The notes under the pieces: model-generated
The model's input: the letters and a program-made list of their open reading frames with translations, nothing else
What the model was told of the DNA's origin: nothing
Database searches by the model: none
In this document: positions 12,801 through 22,138 of the stretch, in pieces
Position numbering within the stretch: position 1 is the stretch's first letter
Layout: every line of letters begins with the position of its first letter
DNA from: Saccoglossus kowalevskii
Taxonomy: Eukaryota > Hemichordata > Enteropneusta > Harrimaniidae
Assembly: GCF_000003605.2 (NCBI RefSeq)
Contig: NW_003123430.1
Coordinates: forward strand, 5,486 to 69,485
DNA: 64,000 bases
Direction: 5' to 3'
Made by a program: the position numbers and the translations under genes

Positions 12801-15054
12801 ATTTTTAATAATGTTGTTTGATAGTGCATGTTGATGGCTACATTGAGCTATGATTTATCTAACAACATAAATATGCTGTTTTTGTACACGTGTCTGATGA
12901 GTTCTTACAATTTGCAAAAATGCATAATCTCTTTGAAAAATAAATTTTGAAATCAGTGAAAAATGCTGTATGTTAGGTCCAAAATGAGGAAACTGTTCAA
13001 CCAATACTCTTATCAAGAGAAATCAAAGTAGAGGAGGGGGGGGGGCTTCCATAAGCAAAGAAGTGAATGTAGACTAGTTATGGAGTAAAACTGGGTACCA
13101 TGCACAAGAAAGGAGATGCCTTCTCAAGGACTAGTTTGACTTATCGTTATGAATGGACATTCAGGGGCAAGTTTTTGCTTTGAATCAAAACAAATCAATT
13201 ATAAAAGCCTCCATTCAAATATATATAAATTGATTGAACTTATTGTATTGAAGACAGACTGCTTTATAATAGTCTAGTCAGAGAAGCGGTGTTCACAAAA
13301 TAGTTTTTTATTTGTCCGAATGAAATCACTTCTGCTCCACGACTACATCATGGCAACAATCGTATAAGTACAAAACATAGTGGTTGCTGTTTATTGTTTG
13401 ATCGATTTATAGTTTGTTTTTTAAATCTGTGATCAACAATATAGCTCTTTAAAATGGATAATCATACAATGCTGGAATGCTGCCAGGAAAAATAGAAGTG
13501 GTAAAAAACACAAGATCTCCCCAGGCCAGTTGTTGCTTGTAATGTTTGGTTTGTTCAGACTCCTTGAAGTGACATTTCTACGTTTAGAATAAGGATAGAC
13601 TTTAGTTTGTGTTTTTTTAAAATTATGAAAATGATCAAAATCAAATAAGTTTGATATGAGAATAATAAAAATTGTTTTAAAAATTCTTTATCATTTTGGT
13701 CTTTTAAAAGCAAATGTGAACAAATATTGCTGTGAAAGTGGTCTTTTTATCTACAAAGGTTGCTCCGTACGTTATGCTTCAGCCAGCCAAAAAATTGGTC
13801 ACTATAGACAGGTGGTCAGTAGCACAGGTTTAACTACTGTAATCCTTTCTTATTGTGTGAAAGCATAATTTGGTGTGTCAGTAAAAATCAGGAAATTTTT
13901 AGTAGTGAAAATTTCTCTGAGGTGCCACAGTGTCAGTGAATGTTGTCTTCGTGAATGAAATCCTGAAATGATTTTTCGCAGTGCGAATTAAACATTTTAC
14001 AATACTCTCAACTGTCTATTAAGCGTATGCTTGTCGGGTATTTTTTGCATTATCGGTAAATTGAAAAATTGATGTCTAGTGTACATTTCCAGGGCCAATA
14101 TGATCTTGCAGATTAAATACAGAAATAATATACCAGGGTTCAACACAAATCTTATTTTGAATCAGTCATGAAACACAAATAATATCTCTCTCATCAATTG
14201 CTGGTTGTCATTAATTACCTGGGCATACTTACCGATAGTATAATTACAAATAAACAAGGTGAGCTAGCAAGCGGCACCTTGCTTATGATCCTGTGATAAA
14301 TAAATAAACACTGGGTAAAAAGCTACCATTGTAATAACAAACTTTCAATTGTTTTTTTTTTGGCAACATTTATTCGTTTGACAACAATAAATTTGGAATC
14401 CGTCCAAGCCATTATTTTCGTACACTGACCTGTTATGATAATCAACCCTTCCTGTTGAGTTATTAAATACAACTTGTCTGTTTAGTATGAAGGTTTTTTT
14501 AATACTGTTTAAAGTTTTCTACTGAACTGTTCAGTGTCCTTGTATTGCTATTAACCACAGTCTTTTTTACGGCACTTGAAGGGGAACCTGCCAAACCCAG
14601 GGATTGCACCAAAGAATCATGGGACACTATTGTTTAAGTTGTTTACAATGTTAATCCAGAAAGCGAATTTGTTGTGAGATTAGGCTTAAATTGAGATGCC
14701 CCTTCAGGTAATTTCATAAAGTTGTAAAGCAGAAATAAAACTATATCGGGGAGAATGTGTTTTTTGTATCATGTCTGTTTTTTATCTGTATCTATTCTTT
14801 TATTTTAATAAGCTATGTAAATTCAAGACCATTTTTTCACTAAATAGGCATACTTATTATAATAATTATGGTTGATGAGAGTTATGCTTAGTTGTTTTAT
14901 ATGTTTCATGCTATCCATTGATGCTGACGAAATATTTTTTTCTCCATGTTGTATTGCAGGATCAGACTCCTCTATGGAAGAGGTTGCTGCAGATGAAGAT
15001 GGGAACGATGTCAGAAAATCAAAGTCGGACTCTCATTCCTGCAAACCAAGCTAA
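1..15054 (+). CDS. CEP97: CEP97-like centrosomal protein, 3' part of gene (multi-exon)
   Basis: Seven exons can be joined in phase: 1-845, 1837-1912, 2558-2725, 5128-5238, 5773-6044, 6480-9172 and 14960-15054, each bounded by GT-AG. The IQ motif (ATRIQAAWRGYYARK) is followed across two exon junctions by MEAIKFLWEQVQALHQW. From memory, human CEP97 has an IQ motif and then AFRFLWNQVRSLQVW, and the spacing agrees. CEP97 caps centrioles with CP110 and restrains ciliogenesis; the IQ motif binds calmodulin. The leucine-rich repeats that open the family must lie left of the window. The product is unusual after the coiled coil: an FN3 domain (exon 5773-6044) and roughly 900 residues of charged, low-complexity sequence, so the in-window part (about 1,400 residues) is already longer than the whole human protein (about 865). 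The family call rests on the IQ-to-coiled-coil block. The extension could be lineage-specific or a fusion. Confidence 0.82.
846..1836 (+). other. CEP97-like intron
   Basis: AT-rich sequence with short ATT repeats and a run of 13 G at 1372-1384. No coding signal was seen in either strand. Confidence 0.7.
1837..1912 (+). CDS. CEP97: CEP97-like exon, coiled-coil helix
   Basis: The acceptor TCTGTAG/GACC and donor CAG/GTAAGG bound 76 bases that begin with the last base of a split Lys codon and end in phase 0. They encode TKELYEQEKKMRTLQ and then MEAIKFLWEQ. The FLW core is the part most like human CEP97 (EEAFRFLWNQ), which fixes the family together with the IQ motif upstream. Confidence 0.85.
2558..2725 (+). 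CDS. CEP97: CEP97-like exon, VQALHQW block
   Basis: The acceptor TTGCAG/GTG and donor CAG/GTATCA bound 56 whole codons. The start, VQALHQWKENF, lines up with the human VRSLQVWQQ block. The rest is a Gln/Thr/Ala-rich linker and a short heptad helix (KEAELEKKCTELQQQ). Phase 0 at both ends. Confidence 0.82.
2726..5127 (+). other. CEP97-like intron, 2.4 kb
   Basis: AT-rich with many stops in all frames. I recognise no repeat family, and saw only scattered A/T-rich inverted words. The short intron 5239-5772 downstream is likewise plain. Confidence 0.65.
5128..5238 (+). CDS. CEP97: CEP97-like exon, short coiled coil
   Basis: Acceptor ACTTGTAG/GTTGG and donor CAG/GTCAGT bound 37 codons in phase 0, reading VGELQDTLKTVTSQLQSS and then a Ser/Thr linker. 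The donor is followed by a short CAGT repeat. The exon continues the coiled coil and can be skipped without breaking frame. Confidence 0.75.
5773..6044 (+). CDS. CEP97: CEP97-like exon encoding most of a fibronectin III domain
   Basis: Acceptor TGTGCAG/GTTCC and donor AA/GTGAGT bound 272 bases. The product has the FN3 layout: Pro-rich lead (PVLPTAPQNLTL), strand-B Trp (ILLKWEPS), strand-C Tyr (VTGYKIYVNG), and the E-F turn ending IIEGLSVGTLYK. The next exon completes it with FNIRAVSDAGESPDS. Cytosolic FN3 domains of this sort occur in RIM-binding and ciliary proteins. I do not recall one in human CEP97. Confidence 0.8.
6480..9172 (+). CDS. CEP97: CEP97-like giant charged exon with tandem repeats
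   Basis: The acceptor at 6478-6479 gives a 2.7-kb exon that finishes the FN3 domain and then runs for about 870 residues without a stop. It opens Ser/Lys-rich and then carries a Lys/Glu-rich array with an exact 135-base period starting at 6946, 7081, 7216 and 7351 (unit begins SKEEAMKENLDSSDPVESV). From about 7750 it turns into an acidic, Ser-rich disordered region with SP sites (SRSMSPDSK, SGSKSPIKSSPKK), typical of phosphorylated centrosomal scaffolds. The donor AAAG/GTAACA at 9172 leaves phase 1. If that donor is not used, the frame ends at 9219 after 15 more codons. Confidence 0.83.
6946..7380 (+). repeat. 135-bp in-frame coding minisatellite
   Basis: Three full units and the start of a fourth begin at 6946, 7081, 7216 and 7351, exactly 135 bases (45 codons) apart. 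A shorter, degraded unit precedes them (about 6846-6945). Units 2 and 3 are nearly identical over their whole length, which points to recent unequal exchange or gene conversion. The encoded unit is Lys/Glu-rich. Confidence 0.9.
10239..10475 (-). mobile_element. MITE with TTAACCTTTTCACCAC-type ends, copy 1
   Basis: This copy is the reverse of the one at 23489-23700. They share the end GTGGTGAAAAGGTTAA, the internal words GTCTTCTGAAGGAAAG-like and CACAAAATAGTC, and the overall order. The left end (TTATCACCACC) is worn. No coding capacity, so non-autonomous. Confidence 0.6.
11897..12057. repeat. 17-bp tandem repeats with inverted copy
   Basis: From 11949 the 17-base unit AATGACCACCTGCCTAT and its variant AATGACCACCTTAATAT alternate for about six copies. 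GGTCTTTATATTAAGGT at 11897-11913 is the exact reverse complement of 11956-11972 and of 11990-12006, so the block can fold back. Repeats of the GACCACC type are common at the ends of pogo-like DNA transposons, so this may be a decayed terminus. Confidence 0.7.
14960..15054 (+). CDS. CEP97: CEP97-like terminal exon, reading that follows the splice phase
   Basis: A strong pyrimidine tract and GTATTGCAG precede 14960. Joining from 9172 in phase 1 completes a Gly codon and reads SDSSMEEVAADEDGNDVR and then KSKSDSHSCKPS with a stop at 15052-15054. The acidic Ser-rich composition continues that of the previous exon, so I take it as the default C-terminus. The second frame over the same bases is open much further (separate entry), so the true end of the protein is unsure. 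Confidence 0.6.
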
Positions 15055-15661
15055 ATCTTTATTACCTGACAACCAATCACAACACAATCTGCAATCAGAA
15101 AACAAGTTATTTGTGTCACATGTCAAAAGTAACCAATCAGGAAAGTTGCTTAGAATTTGTAGTCTTGATGTCCAATCAGAGACCAGCTTTGATAGATTTC
15201 TTGCGAACAGGAATATGAGCCAATCAGCAATCGGGTTGCATCAAAGTAGTAATTTAGATATACAGGAACTATTAGACATGTCCACTCATGCAGAGGTTGT
15301 TAGCCAATCAGGGCCTTGTTTACTTAGGGGTTCAGGAACTGAGTCACAAATAACGCATGATGGTACTTTCCAGCCAGGTCTGTCCATGACTTTTCCTGCA
15401 TCATTCAAAGAAAAGAAAATTGTCCCCTCTAAAATCCCCAGAAGTGTCTCACTGGAAAAACTGAGTCCACCTATATTGACAAAACAGAGTAAAAAACAAC
15501 CCCAAATGAAGTCCAGTCAGTCAGAAGACAGGTTTTCAACCACAAAGTTCAAAGTTTCACTTGGAAAAGCGCCATGGTTTTCCAGTGAAATGCAAAGCAC
15601 TAATACTGCCATTGATAAAATTGATCCAAAAATTAGAAATTATGAAAAAGCTTCTCTGTAG
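14960..15661 (+). CDS. Overlapping 234-codon open frame on the same terminal exon
   Basis: Starting at the same acceptor, the next frame stays open for 234 codons in DNA of about 60% AT, which is unlikely by chance. The product is disordered and Ser/Gln/Asn-rich, with a spaced QS motif (ENQS, DNQS, SNQS, VQS, SQS) and a basic segment (SKIPRSVSLEKLSPP). It would need an upstream exon that delivers phase 0, whereas the known exon delivers phase 1. Possible explanations are an unseen exon, an indel in the assembly, or an alternative transcript. A third stretch in the first frame (15661-16017) follows directly. Confidence 0.45.
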   Translation, partial: DQTPLWKRLLQMKMGTMSENQSRTLIPANQAKSLLPDNQSQHNLQSENKLFVSHVKSNQSGKLLRICSLDVQSETSFDRFLANRNMSQSAIGLHQSSNLDIQELLDMSTHAEVVSQSGPCLLRGSGTESQITHDGTFQPGLSMTFPASFKEKKIVPSKIPRSVSLEKLSPPILTKQSKKQPQMKSSQSEDRFSTTKFKVSLGKAPWFSSEMQSTNTAIDKIDPKIRNYEKASL

Positions 15662-16017
15662 AGAGAACGAAAAATAAACCAGTGTCATTAACCAATCAAT
15701 TGCCTCCTGCCACAGAGCAGGTTGAATTAACAGCCAATGAGGGATCTTCTGACATCAGCTGCAAAACTGCCAGTTGTAATTCGCTGTCCAACATCAGTGT
15801 TGTCGACACGAATCGGATGCCAGCTCAGCTAGCCATTCAGTTTTGTTCGAAGAACGCTGCTGTGTTGTCTCGCCAACACAGAGCGTCAAACGGCCAGCAT
15901 CGCCTGCCAGTGAATGTGTTGTTTCTTGTACCCTATAGTAGTCTTAGTTTTAATGGCCTATTCAGTAGTAACGAAGAAGTCATAATTTTCATAAATGATT
16001 CTGAATCTAGAAATTAG
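15661..16017 (+). CDS. Further open frame after 15661, possible continuation
   Basis: After the stop of the 234-codon frame, the first frame opens (about 118 codons, including ERTKNKPVSLTNQLPP) and stops at 16015-16017. The composition at the start resembles the preceding stretch. Towards the end it becomes hydrophobic and less convincing. It may be coding joined by a one-base difference or a small intron, or it may be 3' UTR. I cannot choose between these. Confidence 0.3.
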   Translation, partial: ERTKNKPVSLTNQLPPATEQVELTANEGSSDISCKTASCNSLSNISVVDTNRMPAQLAIQFCSKNAAVLSRQHRASNGQHRLPVNVLFLVPYSSLSFNGLFSSNEEVIIFINDSESRN

Positions 16018-16794
16018 TTTTAAAATTGTAAAATGTCTGCTAGTTCATCTTCTCATTTTCCACATTTTAAATTAACATAGTCGGTTGTAACTAGTAACAA
16101 TGAAAACCAAAAATCCAATTGTCGAGTAGCAAAATTTGTTAACAAGATGAGATGAAAAAAATTATTTTTTATTTCCCAATACATATATTTTTTAAAAGAA
16201 TAAAAAAATAATAATAGTGGTACTTATTTTGGGCTGCAAGATGTTTGGTACCTTAGAGGATGTTCTAAGTTTAAATTAACATTTTATAAATTAAAATGTT
16301 TTATTTAATTTTAATTTTAAAGTATAATATTCAACAGCATCAAAGTCAGAAGAACAAAAATTGCTTGATGCTAATGGAAATGCTGGTAATTTAGCTGTAC
16401 TTAATTGTGCTGTAAAATGGAACTGCCTCCAGGGCCTGTTGCATCAACAAAATAAAAACAAATAGAAGTTCAGTTTCTACTTTGGTCACAGAGGGCTCTC
16501 TTGTCAAAAGTCTTGCAGCCTATAATAACGTACATTTAGCTTAGTTTAAATTAAATTAGTTTTCTCTTATTTCATAAACAAAACTGCCTTATAATGTTAA
16601 ACTTTTTATTTGGACCTTCAAAAATAAAGATGTATAGTTTTCTACAGGCACATGCACTGTTCTTCTATCCGTCCACTTTAAAATAGAAGTGCATAAGAAC
16701 ACCAAGATATACCATAACATGGTTTTGTTGATCAAATGTGGATTTGTTTTTTTCCAGTGAAGCCCTTACACCTTAAACTGTCCCACAAACTGAG

Positions 16795-16890
16795 ATGTCA
16801 CACCATTCAAGCCAATCAGCAGTTACATTATGTAACCAGTCGTATGAAACCCAGTTTGTGATTGGTTTTGGCAACATAAAGAGAGGCCTA
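16795..16890 (+). promoter_or_regulatory. CCAAT/TATA-like patch
   Basis: AGCCAATCAGCA, then GTGATTGGTTTTGG (an inverted CCAAT box), then GGCCTATATAATCG lie in order within about 90 bases, the spacing of a simple RNA polymerase II promoter. No convincing open frame follows, so it may be chance or drive a noncoding RNA. Confidence 0.25.
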
Positions 16891-18332
16891 TATAATCGAT
16901 CTACCCACTGAAAGCCCAATTCGCTATACTGTGATTACAACCATCAGTTTGTGTGACATAGTGATTTTGTCTAATTACTGTCAACAAAAATACTGTAAAG
17001 TATTACATTTTCAGATTAGATAAGGACAAGGACATGGACATGGACATGGAAGTCACTGTGACCTTTTAGGACTACAGTCAAATTCACTGCTACAACATTT
17101 TACTAATATTTGATGCTTGTAAATTAAAATGTTCTGAAGTTAAATTTTGGCAGACAGAGAAAAAAGGCTTTCTGTAAACTTGTAAATCCTTCACAATATG
17201 AATTTGGACATTTTAGGTTTTTTATTGTACTTGACATACTGCATGTACAGTAATAAAAACATTTAGGTATAAAATCTTTGACTACGATGTTCTACTAAAT
17301 ATGGCTTGTAGCCATTGTAAAAGCTCATTTCCTGATTGGTTTACTAGTATTTATGCAATATATGTAATGTTATTTTTATTATTTAATTTCAAAACAATCA
17401 TTTGTAAGTTTGTATCCTGAAAGCATATATAATTGCAGATACAGGTGCTGTCATGAGGCCAAGAAAAAAAAGAGATTTATTGTTGTAATTAGCATTATAA
17501 AAACAGCACATTTGTGTAAGTATAGTCTTACATTAAATTGGCAGACTGTACCATAAAAAAGATTGAATGTGGGACAAATGTCACACTTCTACATTATTTG
17601 TAATGTCACAAAAGCGATGCCTTGCTAAAAAGCTACAACTTATTGGACAAGTCTTCACCACTTTGCTTGGAACCAATTTTTTTTCTTGGCCTTCTATTTT
17701 TTTTAAATATACTTTGCAGACATTACAACTTTAAAGAGAATTGAGATACCAAATTGCATGCTGTTGTAACAGATGATAGATTAAAAAAAAAAATGTTTGT
17801 ATATAGTAAATAAATCTAAAATTGACAGCCCGATGTGTTATTTGTGTATAAAACTTATTGTCACTATTTTCAATCGCTATTACCATAGCAATTTTTTGTC
17901 ATTCCCATTGCAATGATCTCGTTTTCCATTGTGGGAAAGATCCGAGTGTTTAGAAACTTACCATTAGTGGTAGTATGAATGAGAATAATCAACATGTACA
18001 TATATTTGATAATTTATTGACGATTAATTTTGTTTTATGAATTTTATCAGCATTTCATAAAATTTTTACCAGGCTGTGTGTTTATTTCTCTAAATGCATA
18101 ACTTTGTCGTATTTTTAACTAAACTCACTGGCATCAATAGACAATTTTCCATTCATTTCGAGATCTGACATTACACGTACCGGTATATATGAAGTTGAAT
18201 GTTAAAACAAGATGAACAAAAATCATCATGACGTCAAAACATCACATAGGATTCAACATATGTGAAGTATTATAGAGTATTTGTCTGCTTAATGTGCTAT
18301 ACACATTTGATGATGGGCATTTTTGATGAAGT

Positions 18333-18536
18333 ACTGTAAAATGACTCATTTTCCTTGGGTTTAAATTTCACTAATTTTAGCAATTCAGGCATATTCACGG
18401 TTTTATCATTTAGATAATGTGTTCTGTGCCCTATTGTATATATTCACTGGGTTTTATTTTAGTGCATTTTCCAGTCAGCGAAATAAGCAAAATTAAAACC
18501 CAGTGAATAATTAATCCTTTTACAGTAATGATGTCT
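18333..18536. mobile_element. MITE with ACTGTAAAA ends
   Basis: The ends are ACTGTAAAATGACT and (reversed) ACTGTAAAAGGATT. An inner inverted pair, CACTGGGTTTTATTTT and AAATTAAAACCCAGTG, makes most of the element foldable. About 204 bases, non-coding. It shares its end sequence with the elements at 22529 and 39276. Confidence 0.65.
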
Positions 18537-20779
18537 CAACATCGTATCTCTCTTCAAAGAATGGCATTTCAACATTGAACTATACAAAATTAATTTAAAT
18601 TCAAGTTTTCGATTTTTGCGGCAGACATTCGGTACAGGTCTTTAACACATTGCATGAGACCGTGCAATGAACGAAAAATTATCAATTCTACCGTCATTCA
18701 TACATAGGTTATCAAGATTTAGTATATGCTCTCTTTTCATTGGTTTTTATACACAAGATTTTGATTGTAATTGAAATAGGCAACTAGCTTATTTCCCACA
18801 GTGCTTGAATATGAACGTATTCAAATATTTTTGTTCTGGGTACATCATACAATCCACTGTCTTGTTCGTAGCCAGTCATGCATCAATTGTTAAAATCACA
18901 CCACTGTATGACTGGTAAATCCAGAAAAAGTTGCATTAGTTTTCTTATTTGTTTGTTTGCATTAGGTGGTGACTGCGTGCAACACAAAACCAATTTCAAA
19001 CCATTATACAAGTTAATGCTGTAATCAAACCGAGACTATCATACACACCACAAACATTTTACCTGACTTGCTAACAATCTCATTGTAGGATTAGTGTTTC
19101 AGATGTATTAGCCAAGTATTAAATTAGTGTCATAAAATTACTTGGTAGCTGGATGTTTCCCAGTAAACAGCAGTTACTTTGAAGTCACCAAACTGCTATA
19201 AAATTTACGAAGTTTGAATAAATTTAAAGTGTTTGCTCATCCAAATGAATTTTATGTAGTAGAACATGCATGCCGTTTACATTTCAGACAGATTTTATGT
19301 TTCTATGGAAACATTTGTGAGTTCCTTCTTGTACATAGTGTGAATCAATAAATGACCAAACCTTAAATCTGAAAATAGTAGTTACGTGAGGCAGGGGGGT
19401 ATTTTTTTTTTTTAAGTTCGTTATTACGGTGGCAAACTTGTATCAAGCTTGTTGGTGTTCCCCTTGAACAAACTGAATACAAAGTGCATGAAACTAAAAG
19501 AAACGTTTTACAGAGTACATCAAGCGTACAACAAAATGTTGAAGACAAAAAAGGGGATCACTCATTTAACAAGATTCCTTTTATTTTGTTCACTAACCAG
19601 TTTTTCCCTAGAAAAAAATTGCAGAGATTTGTTTACATTCCTCTTCTTAGAAAACATTTGTTCTCCACAATCTGTTCATTAAACAAAACAAGTGGTTTAC
19701 ACTTTTGTGATCATTTAATTGACTTGAAGGGAAATGGTTATTGTGTCATGTTTAGTATGGGTCCCTTAGTGGCATGAAATTTGAACATGCACAACACAAC
19801 AACCCTTGTTTTTTTAAGCCCTTAACTTTTGTGTGCTGCTCAATTTCCTTTTTATCAAAAACTCAATAACAAAAATATATGATAAAATAAATATTTTTAT
19901 TTTCTAGAAGTCTATAAAGAAATCTTGTGGTATTTACTGAATGATTGTATTTCATGTATGTATTAATTTTGATTATTTTAGATGTATGGACATTTGTATA
20001 ATTTAATTCAAGATTTGATTGTAAAATGTGAATATATTGATAAATTAAACTCATTACTGCTATTTTTCAAGAAATAAAAAAACACTTGTCATTTCTCATT
20101 ATTATTTGCATAGATTATCAAAATAGGGTTGCACCTGTTCTGACTTTGATCCTGGGCAGTTTTTTTTTTTAATAATTTAGGAGTTCCTCCCACTTTTTAC
20201 TTCATTCCTTGCACATGGCAAAGTGTAATCAATCTACAGTCATGGTCACGTAACCAAAAAAAATTTATCGCCTACTACTTGGTAGTAACTATTGAAGTAG
20301 TGCTTCCAATGAGGGACCAGCAGCACAAAATATCCACTACTGTGTGTCATTAGCGCCTTCTAGGTACTGCCAAAATATCACAGAATATATTATTTTCATC
20401 GTTCAAATGAGCTGATCTTATTCACATGGTAGCTGTTTAACCATCTTGTACCATCTCTACAAGAAGAACACAATAAAATCATTACATCAGATATTTGGTG
20501 TTAAAAAGCTGGAATTGGAACATAATATCAGAACTAAATTTGAGTCAATGTGAGCAACTCTCGAGATCAGTCAGCAGCTTGTTGAGAGCAGTTTTTTCAT
20601 CCTATCAAATTCTGAATTATATATCTGCTTTAACTCAGCCAATATCACAAATACGAGAATACCGGTATTATTTGTTTGTAGACCCAGTTGATATGAGTTT
20701 ATATCATTGGCTTGTATTATCTATTAATTGAAGGTATATGGATAAAACCCATAACACTGGTATCAACCAGCTCTGAAAA

Positions 20780-21262
20780 TGAAAGCTATCAGATGGCAGA
20801 TCTCCAAGCACTGGTTGTATGACTATATCTGCTATAGTGTTCCAGATATCATAGTTGTGCATATTTAATGAGGCCACATTAAATATTACAAGATAGAATT
20901 TGTCTACATTGTGATTCGCATAATGTAGAAGATACAGAACATTTACAAATAGTTTGTCCAAAAACCATGACATTACGACAAGATTTGTTCTCGCATATAA
21001 TATTTCCAAAAGAAATCAAAACTAATAATTTATAACGACAATAACAGACAAAACGTCAATTAAGCACATTGCACAATTTATCTTCATGGCATTCCAACAA
21101 CGTACAAAAACATGTGATTTGAACTTATTATATATTATTTACTTTTTACAATTCAATTTACTAGCTTGTTATATTTTATTTTCTGTAATGATTAATATTT
21201 CTATTGCTATATACTGAAAGAAATGTATATTTCTAAAGATGCAATAAACAATTATTATTATC
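20780..21262 (+). mobile_element. LINE 3' fragment (non-LTR retrotransposon)
   Basis: At about 20890-20965 the frame DRICLHCDSHNVEDTEHL followed by QIVCP is the Cys-rich C-terminal motif (C..C....VED..H....CP) found in many LINE ORF2 proteins. It then runs to a stop and an AT-rich 3' UTR ending GCAATAAACAATTATTATTATC. The 5' part is missing or decayed. I cannot assign the clade (CR1, L2 or Jockey-like). Confidence 0.6.
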
Positions 21263-22030
21263 ATTAAATAGATCTTCAAATAAAGCACTGCTCCGATAGT
21301 GCTCCTGATATGACTTGATTCAGAATCTGGTAACCACTATGTCCCCTGTCCACACGGGTTACGAGATAGTCAGTGATATCAGGAGATAGGCTATGTATCA
21401 TACAACCATGCACTCAGTGTCAAAAAAACAATCATAATTTTGACAGAACTACAATTATGAATCTCGTGCTGATTACACATAACATCTAAGCTGCTAATTG
21501 TTTTCAGATTGACAGAAATATTACTCTTCTTTAGCGACAGTTTTTTGAAATAAACTTTCAGTTATTATGTGTTGCTGTAACAGTCATTGTACCATGTGGG
21601 CAGAAATTCTTACATGACGTTTAACAAAGATATCAATCGTTATATTTCAAACTAACGTTACAACTGTGAATGATATCTACCAAGGTCATGTGATAATAGC
21701 CTAGAATAGTATTCCAGAGTAGGTGAGACCTGTACGACAAACACCTAGTATCCATGCTCCATGAACACGATCACAGTTGGATATTGAGCAAAAAATGATT
21801 GTGTAAACATTAAACATGTCAACATTTGTAGGTATTTTTTCTATATTTTAATTTTGAACCAAATCAACATTATCTCTAAATAATAAGTTGATGACAATGA
21901 CACTCATTTTGAAAATGATATTTTTTTTAATAAAAAGGCAAAATCGGTTTGTAGTTTGGAAATTAAGTTACACTTGGATTGTACTGTGAATATTAAATAC
22001 CAATTATAATAACAAAAAAACACATCTTAC

Positions 22031-22138
22031 TGATTTTGATTTCCCATGACAACATCCTCTAGTTTTACCGATATCATAACCATTGTCTTCATAGAATTGT
22101 AATGCTGGACTCAATGAGTTGCAAATCAGTGTCATATA
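22031..22138 (-). CDS. GNAT exon 5, motif B
   Basis: Acceptor CTATTTTTACAG and donor TCA/GTAAGA bound 36 codons with LICNSLSPALQFYEDNGYDI, the typical last helix and strand of GNAT proteins. It ends GCCHGKSKS. Confidence 0.78.

Larger units (their letters stand above)
9173..14959 (+). other. CEP97-like intron, 5.8 kb
   Basis: Contains a MITE at 10239-10475, a 17-bp repeat cluster at 11897-12057, a G10 run at 13036-13045 and one candidate cassette exon at 9638-9695 (acceptor CAGCAG, donor CAAAG/GTAAGC). Nothing else stands out. Confidence 0.55.
16018..22030. other. Spacer between CEP97-like and GNAT genes
   Basis: Six kilobases without a recognised gene. It holds a promoter-like patch (16800-16890), a MITE (18333-18536), LINE debris (20780-21262) and, on the minus strand at about 21279-21400, a 40-codon open stretch (SPDITDYLVTRVDRGHSGY...) ending in TGA that might be a last exon of the GNAT gene. 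Its phase does not fit the last secure exon directly. Confidence 0.5.

Noticed and set aside
15040-15070. Programmed +1 ribosomal frameshift at the AGC-TAA stop of the terminal exon
   Set aside because: The arrangement recalls a stop-codon shift site, but I see no known stimulatory sequence, and an assembly indel or splice variant is simpler.
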